NCBI GenBank assembly: GCA_007693745.1
Contig: REDA01000039.1
Location: 214,866-278,865 of the forward strand
Direction of reading: 5' to 3'
Length of the DNA stretch: 64,000 nt
From: Balneolaceae bacterium
Lineage (GTDB): Bacteria > Bacteroidota > Rhodothermia > Balneolales > Balneolaceae
Each line of letters begins with the position of its first letter. Position 1 is the first letter of the stretch. Under the pieces are notes generated by a model that made no database searches, had not been told where the DNA came from, and saw nothing but the letters and a program-made list of their open reading frames with translations. The translations under genes were made by a program, and so were the position numbers. This document shows, piece after piece, positions 15,944 to 25,717 of this stretch.

Positions 15944-17318
15944 ACGGATTCAATATCTCCTGAATCTCCTCAAGCATCTCATCCAGATCAGTACGGCTAA
16001 GATAGATTCCCTGAATTATTACCCCTTCGATATAACTATTGAATGGTATGCTCTCAAGCGGATTTTCACTCAGCAGCAGTAAGTCTGACCGAAATCCGGG
16101 GGCTATCTTTCCTGTTGTCTCCTCTTCCCCAAGATATACCCCTACGTTTACTGTTCCGGTCTTTATGGCCTCCCAGGGTGTGAGCCCCGCTTCGGTAAGC
16201 AGTGCCAGTTCCCTGTGTACTGAAAAACCCGGGGGATTGAAAATCTGAGGTGCATCAGCACCAAGCAGGAGCCCTGCACCAGCCTGATGCAGGGCATAGG
16301 TCATCTCCTTTCTGAGGTTCAGAAAATCACGCGCCAGATCCGGATTGTACGCCTCGCCGTTTCGTATCAGATTCACATAGTTTGACCAGCCAACTTTCGT
16401 CTGTTCAGCGATATACTCCATCCCAGGCCAGTTCATCATATCTGCAATTGAATAATCCGGATTGAACACATTCTCAAGGAGTGTGTTGGTAGGAACATTC
16501 CAGACGCCCGCAGCCCTTGTCATCTCAGCTGCAATCGTCATACGTGATCTTTCTGCATAGGGTGTCAGATCATAGCCAAAGAAGATAATCGGTGGATCTT
16601 CACGTTCTGCAGCCTCCCCGGCAAGAAATTCCATATACCGATCGAGGTGATCAATGGTGCCCTTTCCGCTGGCGAGGGTGCGTTCCAGCCCAACCCCAAT
16701 AGAAATATGCCCCGAAAATTCGATGCCGATCCTGTTTGCTTCCTCTGTAGCTGCTTCAAAGTTTTCGAGTGTGATCCCGGGGTGAAATTTCAGCAGATCA
16801 TAGCCTGCAGCTGCCTGTTCCCGAACCATCTGCCTGGTGGTTGCCGGATCCGTAGCACTGTTGCCATTAAAGGAGGGGCCCGAAGTGAAAATTCTCGGAC
16901 TCATGATTTCACCTTCCCGGGCCATTTCCCTCATTTCAAGATGCAGTGGATCTCCAAGCATTCCGCGAATCGTGGTAACACCCTGGGACAAATAGAGTCC
17001 CAGCGTAGCCTTGACTCTCTCGGTTCCCTGTGATGCAGGCGGTATGTGGGCATGCATTTCGGCCAGGCCAGGCATCACATACCACTCCCCGCTGATCACT
17101 TTTGCGCCCTCGGGAACGTCCGCATTTGCATCGTCGCCTACCCAAATGATAATCCCGTCTTCAATGATGAGGGTCTGCCCGCTGACAATACCCTGGTTCT
17201 CCATTGTCAGAAGATGGACACCCCTGATCACAATTGAATCTGCATATAACAGGTGAACCGACGAGGTGAATAGAAGCAGTGCAGAAGTAAAAAAAACGGA
17301 TATCAGTCTTGAATTCAT
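15942..17318 (-). CDS. Secreted metal-dependent amidohydrolase
   Basis: 458 residues with a signal peptide (LISVFFTSALLLFTSSVHLLYA). The rest is an amidohydrolase-superfamily barrel of the imidazolonepropionase-like/prolidase-like group: the metal motif HxH in MPGLAEMHAHIPP, a candidate carbamylated Lys in YDLLKFHPG, metal His in EFSGHISIG and TIDHLDRYM, and the catalytic Asp in LLLGADAPQ. The C-terminal TGTVNVGVYLG and GKIAPGFRSDLLLLSENPLE belong to the small beta-domain. Such secreted enzymes cleave peptides or cyclic amides in the periplasm; substrate unknown. Stand-alone gene. Confidence 0.9.
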   Translation of the reverse strand: MNSRLISVFFTSALLLFTSSVHLLYADSIVIRGVHLLTMENQGIVSGQTLIIEDGIIIWVGDDANADVPEGAKVISGEWYVMPGLAEMHAHIPPASQGTERVKATLGLYLSQGVTTIRGMLGDPLHLEMREMAREGEIMSPRIFTSGPSFNGNSATDPATTRQMVREQAAAGYDLLKFHPGITLENFEAATEEANRIGIEFSGHISIGVGLERTLASGKGTIDHLDRYMEFLAGEAAEREDPPIIFFGYDLTPYAERSRMTIAAEMTRAAGVWNVPTNTLLENVFNPDYSIADMMNWPGMEYIAEQTKVGWSNYVNLIRNGEAYNPDLARDFLNLRKEMTYALHQAGAGLLLGADAPQIFNPPGFSVHRELALLTEAGLTPWEAIKTGTVNVGVYLGEEETTGKIAPGFRSDLLLLSENPLESIPFNSYIEGVIIQGIYLSRTDLDEMLEEIQEILNP

Positions 17319-17426
17319 GATCAGTCACCTTTGAATTTTCTGTTGTAAACACCCACCAACTTCTTCCTTAAAAAAAAGAAAATCTGTTCTGAAAAAAGTA
17401 CTCAACGAGATTCAATGAAAAAAGAA

Positions 17427-18599
17427 CTACTCATTTTTTTCTGATTCCCCGGATGAGCGATTTAAAATCGGTAATTTAATAGTCTCTGCTGCTTTTTCCC
17501 CTGCCTCTCTGATCTTTCTGGCAAGAGCACTGCGCTGTTCACTTTTCTCCCCTTCGATACGCCCCAACAGATACCCATAGTGATTCAGTGAGTCCACTTC
17601 ATCAAATATTACTTTCAAAATTGCACCGATAGGGATAAAAAGGATCATCCCCACCAGTCCCCAGATCTGAGCTCCTACAAACAGAAAAAGCAGTGTCACC
17701 AAAGCATTCATGCTCACCTGACTCCCTACAATCGTAGGGGTAAAAAGATTACTCTCGAAAAGCTGAATAACATAAAATCCCAGCATGATGATAAGCGGAT
17801 AGATCAGCGAGTCCATCGTGATCAGGGAATAGAGAATGGGTAAAATGGATCCCATGATAGGACCTATAAACGGAATGACATTCAGCATTGCCGCAAAAAC
17901 ACCGAAAAAGATAGCGTGTTCCACCCCTATAATCAGCAACATGGTTGAATTCAGGATAGCAAGGATCAGAATCACCATTAAAATACCCGTTATATACTTC
18001 TGTACGAGTGTTTTTACCCTGTTTAAAATATTCTGAATCTTTTTCAGGTTGCCCTCTTCTCCCCTTCCAAACGCCTGAAGCGCAAAATTTTTCAGGAGAT
18101 CACGGAATAAAAGGATCAGATACATAAACACCGGAACCAAAAAAACCGAGGTAATTGTGGAAGCGGCTCCGGTAAGTCCGCGGGTCAAAGCCGATGCATT
18201 GTCACGTACATAATCAAAAAAAGCGGAGGCGAGTCTGTCCACATTAACATCGCCTTCAACCGCAAACCAGGTACTCAGAAAGGAGTTCATGGAATCCAAA
18301 AGGTCATCCAGGCGCTGGGCGAACATATCCAGATCCTGGGCAAAGGAAATCACCTGGCGATAGAAGAAAAACCCGATGATCACAATAAATAAAATCGCCA
18401 GCAAAATAGCTGCCAGAGAAGAAAGAAACCGGGGTATCCTGAACTTTTCTAGCCAGCCGCTGAATGGGGATAGCAGTATGGCAAAGAAAAGGGCGAACAG
18501 AAGCGGCACCAAAATCGCTTTGGCAACCACCATGAGATAGACGGTCAGTAGAAGTGCCGCAAGTGCGAATGTATATTTTACATACCACTTTTCTGCCAT
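17427..18599 (-). CDS. AI-2E family membrane transporter (PerM/YdiK-like)
   Basis: 390 residues, about seven to eight transmembrane helices, matching the AI-2E transporter family: paired N-terminal helices (FALAALLLTVYLMVV and ILVPLLFALFFAILLSP), an amphipathic central region, and the conserved FIGPIMGSILPILYSL and GSQVSMNALVTLLFLFVGAQIWG segments. Family members have been linked to autoinducer-2 export, ion flux or stress. The ATG at 18599 is preferred over the TTG at 18605; it lies 2 nt after the serA stop, so the two are co-transcribed. The basic C-terminal tail is cytoplasmic. Confidence 0.9.
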   Translation of the reverse strand: MAEKWYVKYTFALAALLLTVYLMVVAKAILVPLLFALFFAILLSPFSGWLEKFRIPRFLSSLAAILLAILFIVIIGFFFYRQVISFAQDLDMFAQRLDDLLDSMNSFLSTWFAVEGDVNVDRLASAFFDYVRDNASALTRGLTGAASTITSVFLVPVFMYLILLFRDLLKNFALQAFGRGEEGNLKKIQNILNRVKTLVQKYITGILMVILILAILNSTMLLIIGVEHAIFFGVFAAMLNVIPFIGPIMGSILPILYSLITMDSLIYPLIIMLGFYVIQLFESNLFTPTIVGSQVSMNALVTLLFLFVGAQIWGLVGMILFIPIGAILKVIFDEVDSLNHYGYLLGRIEGEKSEQRSALARKIREAGEKAAETIKLPILNRSSGESEKNE

Positions 18600-18601
18600 G
18601 A

Positions 18602-20191
18602 TCAACTCAACGAAATATATTTGACACCATGAACACCTTCGATTCCCTGTATCTGTTTCACTTCATCCGAAGTCAGCTTCTTGTCAATAACCACGGCTGT
18701 GATGGCATTGGAACCCTTGCCTTCCCGACCCAGGCTCAGCGCACCGATGTTGATATTCTGTGATGCCAGTTTACCGGCTACAGCAGCAAGCATACCTGGC
18801 TTGTCGATGTTCTGATACATCAGAATATCCCCCTCAAGACGGAGCTCAATACCAAATCCGTCAATTTCAACGATGCGGTAATCGCCCGGACCGAACACGG
18901 CTGCTGAAATCTGTTTATACTGGGAAGCATCACCGATTTTCACTGTAATCAGATCCTGATAGTTTTTATCGTCACTCTTTTTGGTCTCACTGATACTGAA
19001 GCCCCGCTCAATCGCATAATGCCGTGCATTGATCAGATTCACGGAATCGTCCACATACTGTGTAAGCATTCCCTTGAGAATAGCATCACTCAGAACCTCG
19101 GAATAGCCTGTGCAGATTCCGGTATATTCAAATGAGAATGAAGTCGAGTTGACCGGCATGATCTGACCGGATACCCGGCCGAGTTTCTCCGCAAGTTCGA
19201 CATATGGCTGAACCTCGTCATTGGTTAGCAGAGAAATCGATTTTCCATTAATACTTCCTTTATATCCCTTGTTTTCGAGTGCATCAGAGATCTGATGCGC
19301 AATCTGAACAGCCACTTTTTCCTGTGCCTCATCTGTGGACGCACCGAGGTGGGGTGTACAGATAATGGATGGATGACGAAGCATTTGGTAAAGTTCCTCT
19401 GTTGGCGGTTCCGTCGTATAAACATCCAGTGCGGCAGAAGCAACCACACCCCGTTCGATCAGCGGAATCAGATCCTCTTCCCTGAAGATACCTCCCCGGG
19501 CACAGTTGACCAAACGAACCCCCGGCTTCAGCAGAGCTGCATTTTCAAGTGATATCAGATTGCGTGTCTTTTCGGTAAGGGGTGTGTGAACTGTAATAAA
19601 ATCCGCCTCCCCCAGAAGCCCCTTCAATTCCCTGAGCTCAGCACCGATACGTTTTGCCTGCTCCTGTGTCGTAAACGGATCGTAGGCGATAATTTCCATG
19701 CCGAATGCTTTCATACGGGACGCTACTTCCGAACCGATTTTTCCTAATCCGACGATACCGAGCACCTTCCCGTGCACCTCCGTTCCCATAAATTTTTTCC
19801 GGTCCCATCCACCCGACTTTACTCTGCCCACAGCCTCCGGAATATTCCTTGCAAGAGACAGAATCAGCCCACATGTATGCTCCGCTGTAGAGATCGTATT
19901 CCCATCCGGGGTATTCATCACCAGTACCCCCTGACGCGTAGCGGCATCAATATCTATATTATCCACACCGACTCCGGCCCTGCCAATCACTTTCAGGTCT
20001 CCGGCATGCCGGATCAGTTCTTCGTCAAATGTTGTGGCACTCCGCACAACAACCGCCTGATAATTTGCGAGAATTGTTTTCAGCTCATTCAGGCTCAGCT
20101 TCTCAGGCTGGTCAGCAATTATTCCCCTGCTTTCAAAAATATCAGCACAAACAGAATCCACATTATCCAGTAAGAGAACTTTAAAAGGCAT
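18602..20191 (-). CDS. serA: D-3-phosphoglycerate dehydrogenase
   Basis: 529 residues, the long form of PHGDH: first enzyme of serine synthesis, oxidising 3-phosphoglycerate with NAD. The catalytic and cofactor domains show VIGRAGVGVDNIDIDAAT, the NAD-binding VLGIVGLGKIGSEVA, LVNCARGGIFREEDL (catalytic Arg) and the catalytic His in TPHLGASTDEAQ. After residue ~320 comes the intervening allosteric substrate-binding domain, then an ACT domain (MYQNIDKPGMLAAVAGKLAS) at the C-terminus, implying serine feedback. Overlaps the downstream AI-2E gene's alternative start; ATG agrees with the conserved N-terminal KVLLLDNVD. Confidence 0.97.
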   Translation of the reverse strand: MPFKVLLLDNVDSVCADIFESRGIIADQPEKLSLNELKTILANYQAVVVRSATTFDEELIRHAGDLKVIGRAGVGVDNIDIDAATRQGVLVMNTPDGNTISTAEHTCGLILSLARNIPEAVGRVKSGGWDRKKFMGTEVHGKVLGIVGLGKIGSEVASRMKAFGMEIIAYDPFTTQEQAKRIGAELRELKGLLGEADFITVHTPLTEKTRNLISLENAALLKPGVRLVNCARGGIFREEDLIPLIERGVVASAALDVYTTEPPTEELYQMLRHPSIICTPHLGASTDEAQEKVAVQIAHQISDALENKGYKGSINGKSISLLTNDEVQPYVELAEKLGRVSGQIMPVNSTSFSFEYTGICTGYSEVLSDAILKGMLTQYVDDSVNLINARHYAIERGFSISETKKSDDKNYQDLITVKIGDASQYKQISAAVFGPGDYRIVEIDGFGIELRLEGDILMYQNIDKPGMLAAVAGKLASQNINIGALSLGREGKGSNAITAVVIDKKLTSDEVKQIQGIEGVHGVKYISLS

Positions 20192-20239
20192 AGTCTTGAA
20201 ACGGTCTTTATTATTTCAGATTCATGTTCTGATTCGTCA

Positions 20240-20830
20240 TCAGGACAAGTAAAAATCAGTGATTAGTAGTTGCAGATCTTCGATGCCCGATCCGCTGTCA
20301 GCTGAACAGCTTACAAGAGGTACATCGATATTCATCTCTTTCAGCGTCTTTCTGACAATACTTTTCGACTGTCCAAGTTTATTGGCAGACAATTTGTCCG
20401 ATTTGGTCATCAGCACTGCAAACGGTTTTTCATTCGATGCCATCCAGTAAAAAAATTCTTCATCAAGAGATGTCGGAGGATGCCGTGAATCGATCAGATG
20501 AAAGATCAGTCTGAGGGAATTTCTGTTGAGCAGATAGTTCTGGATATCTCTGCCCCAGCGATCACGTTCTTTCTTCGGAACCCTTGCAAACCCGAATCCC
20601 GGCAAATCCACAAAATAACAGATCCCGTCTATTTCGTAGTAATTCATCTGCTGGGTCTTTCCGGGGGTATTACTGGTTTTAGCAAGCTTTTTCTTGTTTG
20701 TAATCCTGTTGATCAAAGATGACTTGCCAACATTGGATCGTCCGGCAAAACAGAACTCGGGATGTGATTCCGGCGGACACTCTTTAAGCGAGGGCGCTGA
20801 GGTGATAAATCTGGCTGTCTGGAATTCCAT
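20240..20830 (-). CDS. engB: Ribosome-biogenesis GTPase EngB (YihA/YsxC)
   Basis: 196 residues. G1 GRSNVGKSS, G2-region TPGKTQQMN, G3 DLPGFG, G4 TKSDKL and G5 SCSAD are all intact. EngB is an essential GTPase for 50S assembly. The first residues overlap purF by one base at the shared border 20830, so the order purF-engB is probably a transcriptional unit on the minus strand. Confidence 0.96.
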   Translation of the reverse strand: MEFQTARFITSAPSLKECPPESHPEFCFAGRSNVGKSSLINRITNKKKLAKTSNTPGKTQQMNYYEIDGICYFVDLPGFGFARVPKKERDRWGRDIQNYLLNRNSLRLIFHLIDSRHPPTSLDEEFFYWMASNEKPFAVLMTKSDKLSANKLGQSKSIVRKTLKEMNIDVPLVSCSADSGSGIEDLQLLITDFYLS

Positions 20831-22332
20831 CAGACGATTTCGTTTTCTTCCTTCTCAACGCCAAAGTGCACGGGAACCGGATACTCCCCGGTAAAGCAGG
20901 CCGTACAGTATGAATGAGGCGAACTGTTCGCCTCCCTCACTGCATTCACGAGCCCGGAGGAGGAGAGATAGCGTACACTATCCACACCGATCTCCTTCGC
21001 TATTTCGTCGAGATTGCTGTTGAACCGATTGGCAATAAGCTCTTCTGTGCTTGGAAAATCCATCCCGTAGAAACAGGGATGCGTAATGGGCGGCGAACTC
21101 ACCAGAAAATGAATCTCCAGCGGATTGGCTTCCCGAATCATATCCACCAGATAGCGCGAGGTTGTTCCCCGAACAATGGAATCATCCACAATGATTACCG
21201 ACCGCCCTTCAATAACTCCTCTTACAATATTAAACTTTGTGCGCACTTTCTGATCTCTGGACTTCTGGCCCGGAGAGATAAAGGTTCTGCCCACATAATG
21301 ATTTCGGATCAGACCAATATCATATTTGCAGTCAAAACCGGCCTTGTTGCTCTCATGAACATATCCAATCGCCGCTGTATTGCTTGAGTCGGGCACAGAA
21401 ATCACGATAGGGCGCTTATCGTGATCAGGGTATTGAATTACCTGATCCAGCGGGTGCTCCTTGGCAAGTTCTTTTCCGAGATTACGGCGTATTTTATCAA
21501 CATTTTCACCAAAAATACGGCTGTCAGGGCGCGAAAAATAGACATATTCGAAGATGCACTGACTGGTCTCAGAGCCGGCTTTTCTCTCCATAAAGAAAGA
21601 TTCCGGCTCTCCTCCCTCAACGGCCTTTTTGTCGATAACTATCACTTCGCCAGGCTCCACATCCCGGATATATTCTGCATTGATAATATCAAAAGCACAT
21701 GTCTCACTGGCAACCGTATATGCGCCATCTATCCGCCCCAGCGCCAGTGGCCTGAACCCGTTCGGATCCCGAACCGCAATAAGCTTGTCATCCGTCAGAA
21801 TCACAAGACAGTATGCACCTTCAATCATGGAGAGTGCTTCAAGCACCTGGTCGATCTGATTCTCCTTGCGACTGTGCGATATCAAATGCAAAATCAGCTC
21901 TGTATCAGATGTACTTTGAAACAGAACTCCCTCATCCCTGAAGCGCTCACGCAGCAGACGTGCATTGGATAAATTTCCATTATGCCCGATAGCCAGATTC
22001 CCGTGACGGTAGTGAACACGAAAAGGCTGAATATTTGCAGGATTTCGGGAAGAACCCGAGGTAGAATAGCGGTTATGGCCAATAGCCATCTTTCCTTTCA
22101 GATCCTTCTTGATGATATCAGGATCCTCGAATACCGACAGGACCAAACCAAAATCCCTGTGCATCGGCATGATGTACCGCCCCTTTTTCTCATCATAATA
22201 ACTGGTCACAATCCCGGCCGATTCCTGCCCCCTGTGCTGCAGTGCATGAAGTCCATAGTAAGTTAGAAGTGCAGCCTCCGGGTGGTTAAACACCCCGAAA
22301 ATTCCACAGTAGTCTCTGGGCTTGTCTGACAT
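20830..22332 (-). CDS. purF: Amidophosphoribosyltransferase (Fe-S type)
   Basis: 500 residues. Catalyses glutamine + PRPP to phosphoribosylamine, the first step of purine synthesis. A propeptide MSDKPRDY precedes the N-terminal nucleophile Cys9 (CGIFGVFN), which is exposed by self-cleavage. HALQHRGQESAGI and RYSTSGSS mark the glutaminase; VIIVDDSIVRGTTSR is the PRPP loop. Four Cys sit where the B. subtilis-type enzyme binds a [4Fe-4S] cluster: QCIFEYVYFSRPDS, HPCFYGMD and YCTACF. This is the oxygen-sensitive class. Confidence 0.97.
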   Translation of the reverse strand: MSDKPRDYCGIFGVFNHPEAALLTYYGLHALQHRGQESAGIVTSYYDEKKGRYIMPMHRDFGLVLSVFEDPDIIKKDLKGKMAIGHNRYSTSGSSRNPANIQPFRVHYRHGNLAIGHNGNLSNARLLRERFRDEGVLFQSTSDTELILHLISHSRKENQIDQVLEALSMIEGAYCLVILTDDKLIAVRDPNGFRPLALGRIDGAYTVASETCAFDIINAEYIRDVEPGEVIVIDKKAVEGGEPESFFMERKAGSETSQCIFEYVYFSRPDSRIFGENVDKIRRNLGKELAKEHPLDQVIQYPDHDKRPIVISVPDSSNTAAIGYVHESNKAGFDCKYDIGLIRNHYVGRTFISPGQKSRDQKVRTKFNIVRGVIEGRSVIIVDDSIVRGTTSRYLVDMIREANPLEIHFLVSSPPITHPCFYGMDFPSTEELIANRFNSNLDEIAKEIGVDSVRYLSSSGLVNAVREANSSPHSYCTACFTGEYPVPVHFGVEKEENEIV

Positions 22333-22466
22333 AGTTTATGTTTGCCTGAATGTAAGGCTTAAAGATAGGAAATCAAGCTCAAACTATCAGTCTGCATATT
22401 TCTTTTTTTCAGAAGCAGAACTCTGAATTTACAGTAATGTTTTACACATTTGTGTATTTTGTAAAA

Positions 22467-22928
22467 ATGGAAAAAAGAATTGTAATAAAAATCCTCTCCC
22501 TTATCTTCCGATTCCTTCTTGGGGGTCTTCTGGTTTTTGCAGGTGTACTCAAAGTGATCGATAATACTACTCTTTTTGAAGCTGTTGCCTACATTACCTG
22601 GATTCCGGTCGGCCTGAAATCTCTTGTAATTGACTTTCTGCCCTGGATAGAAATAGTAGCCGGATCTCTCCTGATACTGCATCTGTTTGACAAACTGGTG
22701 ATCCCTGTGAACGGACTCATCTATCTGAGTTTTTTTCTTTTCACCATCTGGGGACTTAGCAGCGGCATTGAAATGGATTGCGGTTGCTTCGGCGAGCTTG
22801 ACAAAGGCTCTTTTCTGGGCTCACTTCTTGGCAGTGAAATCAGCTGGCAGATGATGATTCGCAACGCAATCTTTACACTGATGGCCGGATTTGTTTACTG
22901 GCACTCACAGATCTACAACAGATCCTGA
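22467..22928 (+). CDS. MauE/DoxX-like membrane protein
   Basis: 153 residues with four transmembrane helices. The family signature is the loop MDCGCFGELDKG between helices 3 and 4, shared by MauE and related DoxX-like proteins, whose cysteine pair suggests electron or disulfide transfer. No methylamine dehydrogenase genes are nearby, so the mau role is not supported. ATG 22467 is preferred over 22437, because the earlier start adds an odd aromatic stretch. Convergent with the following GNAT-like gene (18 nt between stops). Confidence 0.85.
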   Translation: MEKRIVIKILSLIFRFLLGGLLVFAGVLKVIDNTTLFEAVAYITWIPVGLKSLVIDFLPWIEIVAGSLLILHLFDKLVIPVNGLIYLSFFLFTIWGLSSGIEMDCGCFGELDKGSFLGSLLGSEISWQMMIRNAIFTLMAGFVYWHSQIYNRS

Positions 22929-22946
22929 CCACAGGAATCAGCATGA

Positions 22947-24095
22947 TCACTTATCGATCATCCATCGGTATGTCCGATGCGTTTTATGATGATAGCATCC
23001 CAGTGCTTCAAGGCTTCTCTGCATCAGCCAGTTCTTTTCACTCACCCAGGCTCCCTCAAGATATTCGAGCTGCGGGGCGGCTTTCCGGGTCATTTCGATC
23101 CCCCTGACAAAAGTCAGGGCTTCCAGTCCGAGTTTTCGGTATTTTGGCACGGTACCAAACACAATCGTCCGTAAATGCCGGGCTCTTTTTTTGAACCGAA
23201 GCATTTTTGGCAGATGCCACCAGTTCAGATTACCACCCGTTTCTGCCGATATTTCATTCAGATCCGGAATACAGACGATGAAAGAGGCCGGCTCTCCATT
23301 CACATAAGCGATCAGTACACTCTCAGGAATCATGATGCGCTTCAGCTTTGACATCATCTCCTTAACCGTTTCGCGGGTTAGCTCCGTAAATTCCCGCTCT
23401 CTCTCTGCGATATCCTGAGCTCTCCAGGCTTCGTTGTAAATCATGCGGATTGCCTCCGCATCTTCTTCAAGGTTTCTCATGTTTACAGGTCTCAGTGTAA
23501 CATCCGGCCGGCGCTCTATCCTGTCGGTAATTTTAACAAGCCGTTCAGGCAGAGGCATCTCAAATTCCCGTTTGTAACTCCATTGGTCATCCAGCTTTTC
23601 GGCACCGGTCTTTTCGAGTAGAGTTTTGTAATACGGAGGATGATAAAACATTCCGTAAACCGGTGGTTCATCATAGTTTTCAACAAGTAAACCCCAGTAG
23701 TTATCATTTTCACCAAAATTAATGGGTCCCCGAAACGCCTTGTATCCTCTCTTGGCGTGCCACTCGCTCACGAAATCAATCACGGCTGCCGCGGCGGCTT
23801 CACTGTTTACCATTTCCAAAAAGCCCATACCCCCCATTTTGGGGTTAAATACGGCATCTTTACGGGAGTGATTCATCACTGCAAAGCGTGCTGCGACATC
23901 TTTCCCATCCATCATAATGTATCGTTCGCACTCACCATGCCGGTAAAACGGGTTCTTCTCCGGGTCAAATATCTGCTCTATTTCGAAACGAAAAGGCGGG
24001 CACCACATCGGATACTCCTTGTACAATTCAAATGGAAACGTGTGAAAAGTATTCACTTCATTTTTATCCGTAACCTTTATAAAATTAAATGCCAT
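22947..24095 (-). CDS. GNAT-superfamily-like acyltransferase of unknown substrate
   Basis: 382 residues. The first half has a conserved FRGPINFGENDNYWGLLVENYDEPP block and the second half the acetyl-CoA-binding pattern of GNAT folds (IVFGTVPKYRKLGLEALTFVRG, a variant of the Q/RxxGxG/A loop). The full length (~380) suggests two GNAT-like units in tandem. Families of this shape are common in Bacteroidota and lack a known reaction. Cytoplasmic, no signal. Probably monocistronic. Confidence 0.75.
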   Translation of the reverse strand: MAFNFIKVTDKNEVNTFHTFPFELYKEYPMWCPPFRFEIEQIFDPEKNPFYRHGECERYIMMDGKDVAARFAVMNHSRKDAVFNPKMGGMGFLEMVNSEAAAAAVIDFVSEWHAKRGYKAFRGPINFGENDNYWGLLVENYDEPPVYGMFYHPPYYKTLLEKTGAEKLDDQWSYKREFEMPLPERLVKITDRIERRPDVTLRPVNMRNLEEDAEAIRMIYNEAWRAQDIAEREREFTELTRETVKEMMSKLKRIMIPESVLIAYVNGEPASFIVCIPDLNEISAETGGNLNWWHLPKMLRFKKRARHLRTIVFGTVPKYRKLGLEALTFVRGIEMTRKAAPQLEYLEGAWVSEKNWLMQRSLEALGCYHHKTHRTYRWMIDK

Positions 24096-24350
24096 TTCGA
24101 ATCAGTAATGTTTAATGCCAATTTGATGTAAATTTCTGCTTTCCGTCTTCTGAATTCCTAAAAGTTGCGGAAACAATCCATTTAACAGGAAAGGAAGCAA
24201 TTCAACCTATACCTTTGCATACGTCCACTGAATTTTTCACTGAATATCGTTTCAGGAAACAGCAATATCATACAGGCAGATCTCTTGCGACTATTTGGAA
24301 AAATTACCGTAAACTACAATTAAATTACTGCAAAGGCAGAACAGAGCAAA
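24096..24350. other. Intergenic region, possible weak promoter
   Basis: 255 nt between divergent genes. A TAnnTTTG-like hexamer group TACCTTTG lies at 24210-24217, but no TTTG at the right distance upstream; no RNA gene or terminator recognised. Confidence 0.3.
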
Positions 24351-24782
24351 TTGAATTTTTTTTATCCCATAACTGCAACCCTGAAGAGAAAGACCTGGAT
24401 AGCCGGATTGCTATCGGTATCTGCCCTTCTCTCGTTTGTTCTTCTTTTGAATTCTGAACCTGTTCCTGTCCATCATCTGACAACCGCGGCGGAGCTCGAT
24501 TCACTGATCAGGGATTCCTTTATCGAATTCAATATCTCCCCGCTTAGCATCCAGCACAGATCTGTCGGGGTTGACTCCCTGTTTTCCAGAGTTGTCTTCA
24601 CCGCAAGGGTTCCTGATTCTTTTTCAAAGACAACATTTCATCTGCATCTTAACGCCAAACTAAGGCCATATAGTCTGAATACACATGGTCTTGTCACCTT
24701 TCCTGAACAGAATCTGCGCATACACCTGCTCCTTGATGATAAGGTGGTTCGAACGATCGATTTGTTAAATGCCGTGGATTAA
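24351..24782 (+). CDS. Hypothetical membrane-anchored protein with only a TTG start
   Basis: 143 residues, no family recognised. One N-terminal transmembrane helix (WIAGLLSVSALLSFVLLL, about 16-33), then a ~110-residue extracytoplasmic domain with alternating strands. There is no ATG in the whole frame; TTG at 24351 is the only reasonable start and an in-frame stop lies at 24321-24323. It may also be a chance open frame, but the helix-then-domain layout and the following coding gene on the same strand (gap 69 nt) support a real gene. Could be a periplasmic accessory to the downstream lipase. Confidence 0.55.
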   Translation: MNFFYPITATLKRKTWIAGLLSVSALLSFVLLLNSEPVPVHHLTTAAELDSLIRDSFIEFNISPLSIQHRSVGVDSLFSRVVFTARVPDSFSKTTFHLHLNAKLRPYSLNTHGLVTFPEQNLRIHLLLDDKVVRTIDLLNAVD

Positions 24783-24851
24783 TAATCTTGAATGATGAAT
24801 TTCAATTGTATCAGAGCCTTACAAGTCTGTATTTAAAATCTGAGGTATCTC

Positions 24852-25709
24852 ATGAAATGGATCGAATTTAAATCCTATCTGAAGAAGCTTGAACTTTCTC
24901 AATTCCCTCAGCCTGAAATCGTGCAGCTGAACTATCCGGTTTTACTTTGTCACGGATACGGCGGTTTTTCGATGCTTATCAGTCCGTCTCCTATTCACAA
25001 GGCCTGCATGAGATTACGGGAACACGGGGTTGCGGCATTCGCACCCAATATCGTTCCCTATGCAACCATTGATATCCGTGCGGAGCAATGGGTTGAGATT
25101 ATCTGGACTCTGATGAAACAGTATTCATTTGAGAAAATAAATGTAGTTGCTCACAGCATGGCCGGACTGGATATGCGATATGCAATAAACCATCTGGATC
25201 TGGTTGAGAAAGTAGCCTCCCTCACCACCATCGCAACACCCCACAGAGGCACCAGTCTCGCCGAACTGGTTTTGACCGCCCCAGAAGCGATTCGTGAGAA
25301 GCTGGGCGATCTGGCCGACTGGTTCGGAGAAAGTATCTATCCGCATCAGAAAAGCGATGCGGTGGCAGCGGTAGAACAACTTACAAGAGAATATGTAACC
25401 AAGGTCTTCAATCCTGAAAACCCCGATATCGGAAAAATTCCCTATTTCTCATATAGCGCTGCAGTAGGTAAAGGAACCCCTCATCCCCTGAATCCGATAT
25501 ACCGTCTTCAAAATCAGCTGATTTACCAGCAAGAGGGTCCAAATGACGCCTTTGTGACCGCCGAAAGTGCTGTTTGGGGAACACATCTTGATACCTTGCC
25601 GATCAGTCATCTCGAACAGATCGACATTCAGGTAAGCCGGGAGAGAAGACCTCTGGTAAATGAATTCTGGCTGAGTCTGATTTTGAATCTAAAAAAAGAA
25701 GGGCTGTAA
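24852..25709 (+). CDS. Alpha/beta-hydrolase, lipase family I-like (triacylglycerol lipase)
   Basis: 285 residues. Fold landmarks of the bacterial lipase (LipA/EstA) group: oxyanion-hole VLLCHGYGG near residue 30, nucleophile elbow VVAHSMAGLDMRYAI, TTIATPHRGTSLAELV, the acidic member in PNDAFVTAESAVWG, and the catalytic His in LPISHLEQID. No signal peptide is visible, unlike secreted family I lipases, so it seems cytoplasmic or is secreted by other means. GAGGT stands 6 nt before the ATG. Convergent with surE: the two stops are 8 nt apart. Confidence 0.85.
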   Translation: MKWIEFKSYLKKLELSQFPQPEIVQLNYPVLLCHGYGGFSMLISPSPIHKACMRLREHGVAAFAPNIVPYATIDIRAEQWVEIIWTLMKQYSFEKINVVAHSMAGLDMRYAINHLDLVEKVASLTTIATPHRGTSLAELVLTAPEAIREKLGDLADWFGESIYPHQKSDAVAAVEQLTREYVTKVFNPENPDIGKIPYFSYSAAVGKGTPHPLNPIYRLQNQLIYQQEGPNDAFVTAESAVWGTHLDTLPISHLEQIDIQVSRERRPLVNEFWLSLILNLKKEGL

Positions 25710-25717
25710 ATTTCGCT

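Noticed and set aside
20914..21972. Long plus-strand open frames (157 and 183 codons) opposite purF
   Set aside because: purF is complete and strongly conserved; the antisense frames have no signature.
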